Positions 23,349 to 31,651 of a DNA stretch of 40,618 nucleotides are shown here, in pieces. The notes below the pieces were generated by a model that ran no database searches, was not told the DNA's origin, and saw nothing but the letters and a program-made list of their open reading frames with translations. Positions within the stretch are counted from its first letter, which is position 1, and each line of letters begins with the position of its first letter. A program made the position numbers and the translations under genes. The DNA is from Streptomyces sp. CBMA29 (lineage in GTDB: Bacteria > Actinomycetota > Actinomycetes > Streptomycetales > Streptomycetaceae): NCBI RefSeq assembly GCF_014596445.1, contig NZ_MECL01000212.1:1-40618 (forward strand), given 5' to 3'.

Positions 23349-25577
23349 TCAGCGGATCGGGACCGGCCGCTCGGCCTCGACCTGGCCCACGTCGCAGGCG
23401 CCCGTCGCCTCCGCGGCGACCTCGGCGCCGAGCTTCGCGCCCTCGACGTCGATGTCGGGGAGCGCCCGGTCCAGCCAGCGCGGCAGGTACCAGGCCCTGT
23501 CGCCCAGCAGGGACAGGACGGCGGGCACGATCGCCATGCGGACGACGAAGGCGTCGAACAGCACCGCGACGGCCAGCCCGAACCCGATCATCTTGATCAT
23601 TGACTCGCCCGCGCCGATGAAGCCGGAGAACACCGCCGTCATGATGAGCGCGGCGGCCACGACCACCCGCGCGCTGTGCCGGAAGCCGGAGACCACCGCC
23701 GCGTCCGGCTGTTCGCCGCCGACGTACGCCTCCCGGACCCGGGAGACGAGGAAGACCTCGTAGTCCATCGCCAGGCCGAAGACGATGCCGACCAGGAAGA
23801 TCGGCATCATGCTCATGATCGGACCGGTCTGCTCCACGCCGAGCAGCCCGGCGCCGTGCCCCTGCTGGAAGACCGCGACCACCGCGCCGAGCGCGGCCAG
23901 TACCGAGAGCAGGAAGCCGCCCGCCGCCTTGAGCGGGATCAGGAGGGAGCGGAAGACCAGGAGCAGCAGCACGATCGCCAGGCTCACCACGACCGCGAGG
24001 TAGGGGACCAGCGCCCCCTGGACCTTCTCCGCGACATCGATGTTCAGCGCGGTCGAGCCGGTGACCTCGAAACTCGCCCCGGCCCGCGACTCGATCCCGG
24101 CGCGTTCGCCGCGAATGGCCTTGACCAGCTCCTTCGTCCTCTCGTCCGTAGGACTGGTGGACGGCGTGGCCGAGAACACCGCGGTGTCACCAGCCTGGTT
24201 GAAGCGGGCGGGGGAGACGGAGACGACGCCTTCGGTCGTCGCGATCTGCCGGGAGATCGTGGACACGGCGGCCTTCGGCTCGTCGGCGCCCTTGGCGTCC
24301 ACGACGATCGTCAGCGGCCCGTTGAATCCGGGGCCGAAGCCCTGCGCGAGGTCGTCGTAGGCGCGGCGCTCCGTGGTGGACGTGGACTTGGCCTCGTCAC
24401 CCGGCATGCCGAGCTGGAGTTGCGTCATGGGTACGGCGATCGCGCCCAGACCGGCGACGCCCAGCAGCAGGACCGGCAGCGGGTGGCGCACCACGAGGCG
24501 GGCCCACCGCGAGCCGCCGTTGTCCTTCCTCTCGCGCGGACCGCGCTGTCGCCCCTTGCGCGCACCGCGCGACAGCACGGCGTCCGGCCAGAATCCGAGG
24601 AGCGCCGGGACCAGGGTGAGCGAGATGAGGACGCCGACGAGGACCGCGCCCGCGGCGGCCAGCCCCATCGTGGTGAGCACCGGAATGCCCACGACGAACA
24701 GGCCCGCGAGAGCGATCACCACCGTCAGCCCGGCGAAGACCACCGCCGCTCCCGCCGTACCGGTGGCCAGGCCCGCCGCCTGCCGGGGACCGTGGCCCTT
24801 GGCGCGCTCCTCGCGGTAGCGGGAGACGACGAACAGGGCGTAGTCGATACCGCAGGCCAGACCGAGCATCGTGGCCAGGGTTCCGCTGGTGCCCGACAGG
24901 CCGAAGGTGGTGGCCAGGGCCGTGATCGCGGTCATGCTGATCCCCACGCCCAGGACCGCGGTGAGCAGCGGGAGTCCGGCCGCGGCCATCGACCCGAAGG
25001 TGATCAGCAGCACCACGGCGGCGATGGCGATGCCGATCGCCTCGGACGAGCCGCCCGCGCCCGGCTGCGTCGCCAGCGCGTTTCCGCCGACCTCGACGGT
25101 CAGGCCCTGGGACCGCGCCTGTTCGACGGCGGTCTCCAGCCGGGTCTTGCTCGCGTCGGTGAGATCGTCGGCCTTCACCGTGAAGGTGACGGTCGCGTAC
25201 GCCGTCGTCGCGTCCTGGCTGACCGCCTCCGCCCGGAACGGGTCGACCACGGTCGCGACCTGCGAACCGGCCTCGGCCTCGTGGACGACCTGCTCGACCG
25301 CCGCCTTGTTCTGGGCGGCGGTCACCCGCTCGCCCCGCGGGGCGACGAAGACGATCCTGGCGCTCGCGCCGTCGGCCGCGGCACCGGGGAAGCGCTGGTC
25401 CATCAGGTCGAACGCCTTCTGGGACTCGACGCCCGGAGTCGTGAAGCCCTCGTCGGGCGCCGAGTCGGCCCGGGTTGCGGCGAATCCCGCGACGGCCAGC
25501 ACGGCCACCCACAGCAGGGCGACCCACCAGCGCCGGCGGAAGGCCGTACGGCCCAGGTGATAAAGGACAGTTGCCAT
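23349..25577 (-). CDS. MMPL-family (RND) membrane exporter
   Basis: Integral membrane protein of 742 residues. The arrangement is that of MMPL proteins: one N-terminal helix, an extracellular domain (about 35-190), five helices with the motif GIDYALFVVSRYREE, a cytoplasmic stretch rich in Arg/Lys (about 345-370), then a second copy of helix, external domain (about 395-540) and helices with GLAMDYEVFLVSRVREAY. The Asp-Tyr pairs in both repeats are the proton-relay residues. Family members export lipids, siderophores or drugs by proton antiport. The last 30 residues are a polar tail. The start at 25577 has GGAGG 13 bases away, which is weak. No dedicated regulator is adjacent. Substrate unknown. 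Confidence 0.93.
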   Translation of the reverse strand: MATVLYHLGRTAFRRRWWVALLWVAVLAVAGFAATRADSAPDEGFTTPGVESQKAFDLMDQRFPGAAADGASARIVFVAPRGERVTAAQNKAAVEQVVHEAEAGSQVATVVDPFRAEAVSQDATTAYATVTFTVKADDLTDASKTRLETAVEQARSQGLTVEVGGNALATQPGAGGSSEAIGIAIAAVVLLITFGSMAAAGLPLLTAVLGVGISMTAITALATTFGLSGTSGTLATMLGLACGIDYALFVVSRYREERAKGHGPRQAAGLATGTAGAAVVFAGLTVVIALAGLFVVGIPVLTTMGLAAAGAVLVGVLISLTLVPALLGFWPDAVLSRGARKGRQRGPRERKDNGGSRWARLVVRHPLPVLLLGVAGLGAIAVPMTQLQLGMPGDEAKSTSTTERRAYDDLAQGFGPGFNGPLTIVVDAKGADEPKAAVSTISRQIATTEGVVSVSPARFNQAGDTAVFSATPSTSPTDERTKELVKAIRGERAGIESRAGASFEVTGSTALNIDVAEKVQGALVPYLAVVVSLAIVLLLLVFRSLLIPLKAAGGFLLSVLAALGAVVAVFQQGHGAGLLGVEQTGPIMSMMPIFLVGIVFGLAMDYEVFLVSRVREAYVGGEQPDAAVVSGFRHSARVVVAAALIMTAVFSGFIGAGESMIKMIGFGLAVAVLFDAFVVRMAIVPAVLSLLGDRAWYLPRWLDRALPDIDVEGAKLGAEVAAEATGACDVGQVEAERPVPIR

Positions 25578-25614
25578 GGGGAGAGGTGCCTCCGCGTCAG
25601 CGATTCACGTCGGA

Positions 25615-25674
25615 TCATTCGGAAAATGAGGAACAGCCGCCGCGCCCCTGAGATCGCCCCTGCTCAAAGGGGCG
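25615..25674. promoter_or_regulatory. Symmetric element and hairpin upstream of the MMPL gene
   Basis: TCATT (25615-25619) and AATGA (25625-25629) form an inverted repeat around five bases, 38 bases upstream of the MMPL start codon, a plausible operator or promoter element. Further upstream CGCCCCT (25655-25661) pairs with AGGGGCG (25668-25674) across six bases. No clean -35/-10 pair is seen. Confidence 0.35.
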
Positions 25675-25747
25675 TTCAAGAGGCGCGCGCTGGTGTCCTC
25701 CACCTTTCCGTCCGCCGGCCGCGACCACGAGGGAGCACCCTCCCGAA

Positions 25748-25775
25748 CCGAGGGTGTAGCCCGCTCCACCCTCGG
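25748..25775 (-). terminator. Terminator of the MFS gene
   Basis: CCGAGGGTG pairs perfectly with CACCCTCGG over a ten-base loop, 11 bases past the stop codon of the minus-strand MFS gene at 25787. Confidence 0.7.
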
Positions 25776-25786
25776 CGGTGGCCTTC

Positions 25787-27259
25787 TTACGCGGGGGCCT
25801 GCGCCGGTTCGGCGGACGTGGTCGCCGGAGTCGGCGTGGCGGCCGGCCGGTGGCGGGGGATGAACGCGGCGACGGCCAGGGCGAGGAGGGCGGCGCCGGC
25901 CCCGATGGCCATGATGACCTTGAAGGCGTTCTCCGAAGGCAGCGCGGCGGACCCGAAGTCGGTGGTCATCTGGGCGAGGACGACACCGGCGAGAGCGCTC
26001 GCGAAGGACGTACCGATCGACCGCATCAGGGTGTTGAGGCTGTTGGCGGCGGCGGTCTCGGACGGCGGCACGGCGCCCATGATGAGCGCGGGCATCGCGC
26101 CGTAGGCGAAGCCGATACCGGCGCCGATGACGCAGGAGACCAGGACGAGGTGCCAGACCTGGGACATCAGCACGATGTTGAGCAGATATCCGGCGGCGAC
26201 GATGACGGCGCCCACCATCAGGGTGATCTTCGGGCCCTTGGTCCTGGTGATGGCGGCGGACAGCGGGGCCATGGCCATCATGACCAGGCCCTGCGGGGCC
26301 AGCACCAGGCCGACGGTCAGCATCGACTTGCCCAGGCCGTACCCGGTGGCCTGGGGGAGTTGCAGCAGTTGGGGCAGGACCAGGGACATCGCGAACATCG
26401 AGAAGCCGAACGCCACCGACGCCAGGTTGGTGAGCAGGACCTGGCGGCGGGCCGTGGTGCGCAGGTCCACCAGCGGCTGGGCGGTGCGCAACTCGAACAG
26501 GCCCCAGGCCACCAGGATCACGACGGCCGCCACGAGCAGGCCGAGGACGGTGGGGCTGGCCCAGCCCCAGTCACCGCCCTTGGAGACGGCCAGCAGCAGC
26601 GACACCAGCCCCGCCGCCATCCCGAGGGAGCCGATCAGGTCGAAGCGCCCGCCGGTACGGACCTTGGACTCGGGCACCGCCACCGTCACCAGCACGGCGG
26701 CGACGGCGCCGAGCGCGGCCGAGAGCCAGAACAGCAGGTGCCAGTCGAACTTGTCCGCGACGAAGGCGGCGGTGGGCAGACCGAGCGCGCCGCCCACCCC
26801 GAGCGACGCGCTCATCAGCGCCGTCGACCCGGTGAGCTTCTCCGCGGGCAGCACGTCGCGCATGATGCTGATGCCGAGCGGGACGACCGCCGCGGCAAGG
26901 CCCTGCAAGGTGCGCCCGATGATCATCGGCACCAGGGAGTCGCTGAGCGCGCAGACCACCGAGCCGGTCACCAGCAGCGCGAGGCTGGTGAGCAGCATGC
27001 GGCGCTTGCCGTACATGTCGCCGAGGCGTCCCGCGACCGGCGTGGCGACGGCCGCGGCCAGCAGCGTGGCGGTCACCGCCCAGATCGTGTTCGACGCCGA
27101 CGCGTGCAGGTAACGGGGCAGCTCGGGAACGATCGGGATGACAAGGGTCTGCATCAGCGACACGACGATCCCGGCGAGGGCCAGTACCGCCACCACGGCG
27201 GACGACCGCGCCGGGGGAGGACTCCCGGCCTCGGCGGATCGGACTAGGGCGTCGGACAT
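25787..27259 (-). CDS. MFS drug/H+ antiporter, DHA2 (14-helix) type
   Basis: Inner-membrane efflux protein of 490 residues with about 14 hydrophobic segments. Motif A is GRLGDMYGKRRML, motif B-like GRTLQGLAAAVVPLGISIMRD follows, and ASLGVGGALGLPTAA is the antiporter motif C (GxxxGPxxGG-like). The C-terminus is a polar Ala/Pro/Thr tail. DHA2 proteins export drugs, dyes or antibiotics by proton antiport. The ATG at 27259 has GAGG six bases upstream. The promoter TTGCTT-N17-TACGCT on the minus strand overlaps two MarR-type operators, and the MarR gene is divergent 160 bases away, so repression relieved by the exported compound is likely. Substrate not readable. Confidence 0.94.
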   Translation of the reverse strand: MSDALVRSAEAGSPPPARSSAVVAVLALAGIVVSLMQTLVIPIVPELPRYLHASASNTIWAVTATLLAAAVATPVAGRLGDMYGKRRMLLTSLALLVTGSVVCALSDSLVPMIIGRTLQGLAAAVVPLGISIMRDVLPAEKLTGSTALMSASLGVGGALGLPTAAFVADKFDWHLLFWLSAALGAVAAVLVTVAVPESKVRTGGRFDLIGSLGMAAGLVSLLLAVSKGGDWGWASPTVLGLLVAAVVILVAWGLFELRTAQPLVDLRTTARRQVLLTNLASVAFGFSMFAMSLVLPQLLQLPQATGYGLGKSMLTVGLVLAPQGLVMMAMAPLSAAITRTKGPKITLMVGAVIVAAGYLLNIVLMSQVWHLVLVSCVIGAGIGFAYGAMPALIMGAVPPSETAAANSLNTLMRSIGTSFASALAGVVLAQMTTDFGSAALPSENAFKVIMAIGAGAALLALAVAAFIPRHRPAATPTPATTSAEPAQAPA

Positions 27260-27296
27260 GGGAGTGCCTCCGTGGGGAACGCTCGGATGTGTTTGA

Positions 27297-27413
27297 CTTA
27301 CGCAAGCGTAGGCAGATTGATTGACTTAAGCAAGTTCATGAGGGGTGGGCGGAGCGGGCCGTAGCGCGGGGGAGGCGGCAGATTACTTGAGTGAGGCAAG
27401 TAGGGGTTAATGT
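27297..27413. promoter_or_regulatory. Divergent MFS/MarR promoters with three MarR operators
   Basis: Three sites share the CTT...AAG pattern: CTTACGCAAG (27297-27306), CTTAAGCAAG (27325-27334, within the palindrome ACTT-N4-AAGT) and TACTTG-N7-CAAGTA (27384-27402). The first two overlie the -10 (TACGCT, 27310-27305) and -35 (TTGCTT, 27333-27328) of the MFS promoter, 17 bases apart. The third overlaps the -35 region of the leaderless marR promoter, whose -10 TAATGT (27408-27413) ends six bases before the ATG. Confidence 0.7.
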
Positions 27414-27419
27414 GGTCAC

Positions 27420-27947
27420 ATGCCCACACCCACACCGTCTGCGGACCCTGTCTCCACGCACGTGGCCGAGATCGCGCGGGCCTTCAGCCGCATCACCTAC
27501 CTGAGCACCCGGGCCCGGCAGCACGAACGCCTGATGACACTGGTGGGGCTGCCGCTGGACCGCGCCGCGGTGGCGGTGCTCCAGCAGATCGCCGAGTCCG
27601 AGCCGCTGCGGTCCGGCGAGATCGCGGCCCGGCTGTCGGTGGAGGCGTCGCACATCACCCGGCAGGTGCAGCAGCTGGAGAGAACCGGCTACGTCGCACG
27701 AATCCCCGACCCCGAGGACCGTCGCGCGCAGCGGATCCGGCTCACCGCGCCGGGCAGGGAAGCGGTCGGCCGTATCCGGGAGGCGAATCGCCGGGGCATG
27801 CAGATGGCGCTGTCGGACTGGTCGCCCGAGGATCTCGGGCAGCTCGCGACGCTGTTCCACCGGATGGTCGACGACTTCGTCGCCCACGCCGAGGACGACT
27901 TCCTGGCGCTCGCCGAGGACGACGTGGCCGTCCAGCCCTCGGTCTGA
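27420..27947 (+). CDS. MarR-family regulator of the divergent MFS exporter
   Basis: Winged-helix repressor of 175 residues. The recognition region reads RSGEIAARLSVEASHITRQVQQLERTGYVARIPDPEDRRAQRIRLT, with the MarR wing motif DPEDRRA (DxRR). N- and C-terminal helices form the dimer interface. It appears to be read from a leaderless message. Three operator-like repeats lie between it and the DHA2 transporter. The downstream sensor kinase starts only 13 bases after its stop, so some read-through into the two-component genes is possible. The ligand is probably a substrate of the transporter. Confidence 0.93.
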   Translation: MPTPTPSADPVSTHVAEIARAFSRITYLSTRARQHERLMTLVGLPLDRAAVAVLQQIAESEPLRSGEIAARLSVEASHITRQVQQLERTGYVARIPDPEDRRAQRIRLTAPGREAVGRIREANRRGMQMALSDWSPEDLGQLATLFHRMVDDFVAHAEDDFLALAEDDVAVQPSV

Positions 27948-27960
27948 GGGCGGACCTCTG

Positions 27961-29277
27961 ATGAGCACGTCCTTCCGCGGGGAGAGCCGCGACCGCGTGC
28001 GGTCGGCACCGACGTCGCGCGCCGACCACCACGGCGGACCGCTCTCCCGAAGCGGTGACGCGGCTGCCCGCACCGGAGAACGACGTCCTGCCCCGGCCGG
28101 CCTGTGGGCCGTGGTGCGGCGCGGCGCGCGGGCCACGGCCGCGCTCGCCAAGGCCGCCGTGCTGGCCATGGGCTCGATCCTCTTCATCACCGTGCTGCTG
28201 ATCGCGGCCGTCGGCACGCTCGCCGTGGTCGGGGCCGGTCTGCTTCCCGAGACCGTGCTGCTGATACGGCGGATCGCCGGATCGAAGCGCCGCCTCGTCG
28301 GCGGCTGGACTGGTCGTGAGATTCCCGAGGCGTATCCGCCGATCGACGGGCCGCTCCGGCTCCGCCTGCGCACCGTCGTCCACGACCCCGGCACGTACAC
28401 CGACCTGCGCTGGATGGTCGCGCAATACGGCTACGGATTCCTGGGCGTCGGGACGCTGGTTCTGTGGCCGCTCGGACTGCTCGTGGACGGTGTGGGGTGC
28501 GGCCTGCTCGGCCGCAGGGCGGTCGTCCTCCCGCTGATCAGCCGCCTCGCGGACCTGGACGCCGCCTGGTCGCGCGCCCTGCTCACGCCGTCACCCAAGG
28601 CTCGGCTGGCCGAGCGCGTCGAGGAGCTGACCGAGACACGGGCCGGTGCGATCGCCGCGCACGGCGCCGAACTGCGGCGCATCGAAAGGGACTTGCACGA
28701 CGGCACGCAAGCGCGGCTGGTCTCGCTGTCCATGCGGATCGGCCTGGCGAAACGGGCCTACGCGCATGATCCGCAGGCCGCGCTGCGGCTTCTCGACGAC
28801 GCCCAGGACCAGGCGGAGGAGGCGCTGGCCGAACTGCGGCACGTCGTCCGCGGCATCCACCCGCCGATCCTCACCGACCGGGGCCTGACCGGTGCCGTAC
28901 GCGCGTTGGCCGCGAGCAGCGGGCTCGACGTCACCGTGGACATCGCGGACGCGGACGGTCCGGCGTCCGTGCGCGCCCCCGCCGCCGTCGAAGCCGCCGC
29001 CTACTTCGTCGTGGCCGAAGCGCTCACGAACGCGGCCAAGCACAGCGGCGCCGACCGCGCGTCGGTCCAACTCACCCGCTTCGCCGCCGGATTGAGGGTC
29101 GTCGTTCGCGACGAAGGCCGCGGCGGCGTGGACGAGCGGACGGCGAGCGGGGAGCACGGCGGCTCGGGTCTGCTCGGCGTACGCCGCCGGGTCGCCGCGC
29201 TCGACGGCGACGTCATCGTGTCCAGTCCGGTCGGCGGACCGACCGTCATCCAGGTGGAGTTGCCGTGCGTGTGGTGA
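27961..29277 (+). CDS. NarL-type sensor histidine kinase
   Basis: Membrane sensor kinase of 438 residues. A disordered polar N-terminus (about 1-60) precedes two hydrophobic regions (about 66-100 and 158-195) with a loop of about 55 residues between, so there is no large external sensor domain. The HisKA_3 H-box is ELRRIERDLHDGTQARLVSL with the phosphorylated His at about 246. The HATPase has EALTNAAKHSGA (N-box) and a G-box with GSGLLGVRRRVAALDG. Related kinases sense membrane or cell-envelope state. Its end overlaps the response regulator by 13 bases, so they are a cognate pair. The start at 27961 has only GAGGG at a long spacing. Confidence 0.93.
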   Translation: MSTSFRGESRDRVRSAPTSRADHHGGPLSRSGDAAARTGERRPAPAGLWAVVRRGARATAALAKAAVLAMGSILFITVLLIAAVGTLAVVGAGLLPETVLLIRRIAGSKRRLVGGWTGREIPEAYPPIDGPLRLRLRTVVHDPGTYTDLRWMVAQYGYGFLGVGTLVLWPLGLLVDGVGCGLLGRRAVVLPLISRLADLDAAWSRALLTPSPKARLAERVEELTETRAGAIAAHGAELRRIERDLHDGTQARLVSLSMRIGLAKRAYAHDPQAALRLLDDAQDQAEEALAELRHVVRGIHPPILTDRGLTGAVRALAASSGLDVTVDIADADGPASVRAPAAVEAAAYFVVAEALTNAAKHSGADRASVQLTRFAAGLRVVVRDEGRGGVDERTASGEHGGSGLLGVRRRVAALDGDVIVSSPVGGPTVIQVELPCVW

Positions 29278-29939
29278 TCGCCGAGGACAACGCGCTGCTG
29301 CGCCAAGGGCTCGTCCTGCTGCTCACCTCCTCGGGGCACGAGGTGGTCGAAGTCGTCGGCGCCGGCCCCGAGGTGCTGCCCGCGCTGCTCGAACACCGCC
29401 CGGACATCGCCGTGCTCGACGTCCGGATGCCGCCCGGTTTCCGGGACGAGGGCCTGCGCGCGGCGCTCGCGGCCCGCCGTGAGATCCCCGGACTGCCGGT
29501 GCTGGTGCTCTCGCAGTACGTCGAGGAGTCCTACGCCGCCGAGTTGCTGGGCGGCGGCGCGAGCGGGGTGGGCTATCTGCTCAAGGACCGGGTGGGCCGG
29601 GTCGACGAATTCCTCGACGCGCTGGAGCGGGTCGCGGCCGGCGGTACGGCGCTGGACCCCGAGGTGGTGACCGAACTCCTCACCCGGCGCCGGGACTCGC
29701 CGCTGGACTCGCTGACCCGGCGCGAACGCGAAGTCCTCGCACTGATGGCGGAGGGCCGCGACAACACCACCATCGCCAAAGCCCTCGTGGTCACCGAGCG
29801 CTCGGTCAGCAAGCACATCGGCAATGTCTTCCTGAAGCTCGGACTGCCGCCGAGCGACAGCGGCCACCGCCGGGTCCTGGCCGTACTGGCCTACCTCGAA
29901 GGGCGGGCGGAGAGCTCTTCGGCCCGGCGACCGCAGTAG
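29265..29939 (+). CDS. NarL/LuxR-type response regulator
   Basis: DNA-binding response regulator of 224 residues, partner of the overlapping kinase. The receiver domain has acidic residues Glu7-Asp8, phospho-acceptor Asp52 in AVLDVRMPP, and LLKDRVG with the conserved Lys. The C-terminal LuxR helix-turn-helix reads SLTRREREVLALMAEGRDNTTIAKALVVTERSVSKHIGNVFLKLGL. The LTxREREVL...N..IA sequence is diagnostic. The GTG start at 29265 has GGAG five bases upstream and lies inside the kinase gene. Targets unknown; MMPL or MFS genes close by are candidates only by position. Confidence 0.95.
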   Translation: MRVVIAEDNALLRQGLVLLLTSSGHEVVEVVGAGPEVLPALLEHRPDIAVLDVRMPPGFRDEGLRAALAARREIPGLPVLVLSQYVEESYAAELLGGGASGVGYLLKDRVGRVDEFLDALERVAAGGTALDPEVVTELLTRRRDSPLDSLTRREREVLALMAEGRDNTTIAKALVVTERSVSKHIGNVFLKLGLPPSDSGHRRVLAVLAYLEGRAESSSARRPQ

Positions 29940-30101
29940 GGCGCGCATACGGACGGGGACGCTGATACGGTCGCGGCTCGAGCGGCGTCCGTGGCCGGTC
30001 CGGTCGTCGTCCCGATCGCCACCGCACCCCGCTGACACGAGGCCGCCGGGCGCGACTGACTTCCCGTCCGGACGCGGGGCGGGAATGGCCGGGCCGCGCG
30101 G

Positions 30102-30968
30102 TCAGCGGCCGGTAGCCACCGCGTGCCGCCGCGCCCACGCGGTGACCGCGTCCGCGATGGCCCGCGGCTGGTCCTCCGGCGCGTGGTGCCCGGCGGGACC
30201 GCAGTGCCGGGTCTCCAGGGCCGCGATGTTCGCCGCGCACCAGTCCGCCGTCTCCGCGCCGATCAGCAAGGTGGGCGAGGAGTCGAAGGTGAGCAGCAGC
30301 TTGGGGACCCGATCGCTGCTCGCGAGCCACTTGTCGTACCGCTCGACGCGCTCGGTGACATCGGCCGGTTCGCCGTCCAGCGGCAGTGAGCGGGCCCATG
30401 CGAGGATCGGGCGGCGGCTCTCCGGCGTCGGGTACGGCGCCCGGTAGGCCCGCAGGTCGTCCTCGCCCAACGGGTTCAGCACCCCGCCGGTGAAGGCCGA
30501 CTCCAGGAAGACGTTCCGGTCGAGCACCAGGGCTTCGCCCCGCGGCCCGCGCATGGTCTCGGCGCGCGAGCGCGGTCCCTCGCCCAACTCGCTCCAGGAC
30601 ATCGGCCGCACGACGGTCTCGAAGAAGGCAACGCCCAGGACCCGGTCGGGGTGGCGGGCCGCCCAGTCGAAGGCGAGGGCCCCGCCCCAGTCGTGGCCGA
30701 CGAGCACCGCCTTGTCCAGCTCCAGTCGGTCGAACCACGCGTCCACGTAGCGCGCGTGGTCGGCGAACCGGTACGGCACGTCGGGCTTGCCCGAGCGGCC
30801 CATGCCGATCAGGTCGGGCGCGAGCAGGCGGGCGGGCAGATCGATCGCGGGCAGCACCTTGCGCCACAGGTGGGACGAGCCGGGGTTGCCGTGCAGGAAG
30901 ACGACGGGAGTGCCGTCTCCCGTCTCCTCGTGGAACATCGTCGAATCGAGCACGTTCGTCACGGGCAT
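30102..30968 (-). CDS. Haloalkane dehalogenase-like alpha/beta hydrolase (HLD-II type)
   Basis: Soluble alpha/beta hydrolase of 288 residues carrying every catalytic marker of subfamily II haloalkane dehalogenases, at spacings close to Rhodococcus DhaA: HGNPG with Asn28 (halide-stabilising), nucleophile Asp93 with Trp94 in GHDWGG, acid Glu117 in FFETVVRP (24 residues after the Asp, as in DhaA) and His261 in GHHAPEDQP. Such enzymes release halide from alkyl halides through an Asp ester; an esterase or luciferase-like role cannot be excluded. I choose the ATG at 30968 because GGAGAA lies seven bases upstream; an ATG five codons earlier lacks an SD. It faces a MarR gene across two near-identical operators. 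HLDs are known in actinomycetes, with natural substrates mostly unknown. Confidence 0.88.
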   Translation of the reverse strand: MPVTNVLDSTMFHEETGDGTPVVFLHGNPGSSHLWRKVLPAIDLPARLLAPDLIGMGRSGKPDVPYRFADHARYVDAWFDRLELDKAVLVGHDWGGALAFDWAARHPDRVLGVAFFETVVRPMSWSELGEGPRSRAETMRGPRGEALVLDRNVFLESAFTGGVLNPLGEDDLRAYRAPYPTPESRRPILAWARSLPLDGEPADVTERVERYDKWLASSDRVPKLLLTFDSSPTLLIGAETADWCAANIAALETRHCGPAGHHAPEDQPRAIADAVTAWARRHAVATGR

Positions 30969-30983
30969 GACGCTTCTCCGCAT

Positions 30984-31053
30984 CGCTAGTCACACTAACG
31001 GTTACTTGGTGCCGACGATAATCCGTTAGTGGCACTAACGCAAAGAGTATGAT
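30984..31053. promoter_or_regulatory. Two MarR operators and divergent promoters
   Basis: Site B, CGTTAGTGGCACTAACG at 31024-31040, is a perfect palindrome around one base. Site A, CGCTAGTCACACTAACG at 30984-31000, matches it at 14 of 17 positions. They are 40 bases apart, nearly four helical turns. The -10 TATGAT (31048-31053) ends six bases before the marR ATG (leaderless). On the other strand TTATCG-N18-TAGTGT is a possible hydrolase promoter whose -10 lies in site A. Confidence 0.75.
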
Positions 31054-31059
31054 CGCGGC

Positions 31060-31575
31060 ATGAGCGACGGCACGCGTGACACGGCACCCCCGACCGCACC
31101 TCCGACCGCACCTCCGACCCCGCCGCAGGCCACCGGGGCCACCGCGGCGCGGCTGCGGAATCTGCGGACCCGGCTCCTGTCGCTCGCCGCGATCCGGTCG
31201 GACCGCCTGGTGAACGAGGAGCTGACGCGGGAGGGCGCCCGCAAATGGCACTACGCGGTGCTCGCCACCCTGGAGGAGTTCGGGCCCGCCAGTCAGGCCG
31301 AACTGAGCGGCCGTACGGGCATCTACCGCAGCGACATGGTCGCGGTCGTCAACGAACTGGCCGAAAGCGGGCTGCTCGAACGCTCACCCAACCCCGCCGA
31401 CCGCAGGCAGAACATCATCGCGCTCACCGAGCCGGGCCGCCGCCGGCTCCTGAAGCTCGACAGCCTGCTGACCGAGGTGGAGGACCAGGTGCTCGCCCCG
31501 CTGACCGAACCGGAGCGCGCCGAGTTGGCCCGGCTCCTCACCGCCGTCGTGGACCACCACGGCCGGCACATGTGA
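31060..31575 (+). CDS. MarR-family regulator of the divergent hydrolase
   Basis: Winged-helix regulator of 171 residues. A repetitive Pro/Thr tail (APPTAPPTAPPTPP) fills residues 9-22. The DNA-binding core reads SQAELSGRTGIYRSDMVAVVNELAESGLLERSPNPADRRQNIIALT, with the MarR wing PADRRQN, and long terminal helices for dimerisation. It is leaderless, with TATGAT six bases before the ATG. The two 17-bp operators between it and the dehalogenase-like gene argue for joint repression, released by a small phenolic or halogenated ligand (family-based inference). Confidence 0.93.
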   Translation: MSDGTRDTAPPTAPPTAPPTPPQATGATAARLRNLRTRLLSLAAIRSDRLVNEELTREGARKWHYAVLATLEEFGPASQAELSGRTGIYRSDMVAVVNELAESGLLERSPNPADRRQNIIALTEPGRRRLLKLDSLLTEVEDQVLAPLTEPERAELARLLTAVVDHHGRHM

Positions 31576-31651
31576 AACCGGCCCGCGCGTGTGCGGGCGA
31601 GCCGCGGCCTGATCCGCGAGGCGGTTCACCGCACCGATAGGCTGCCTGACC

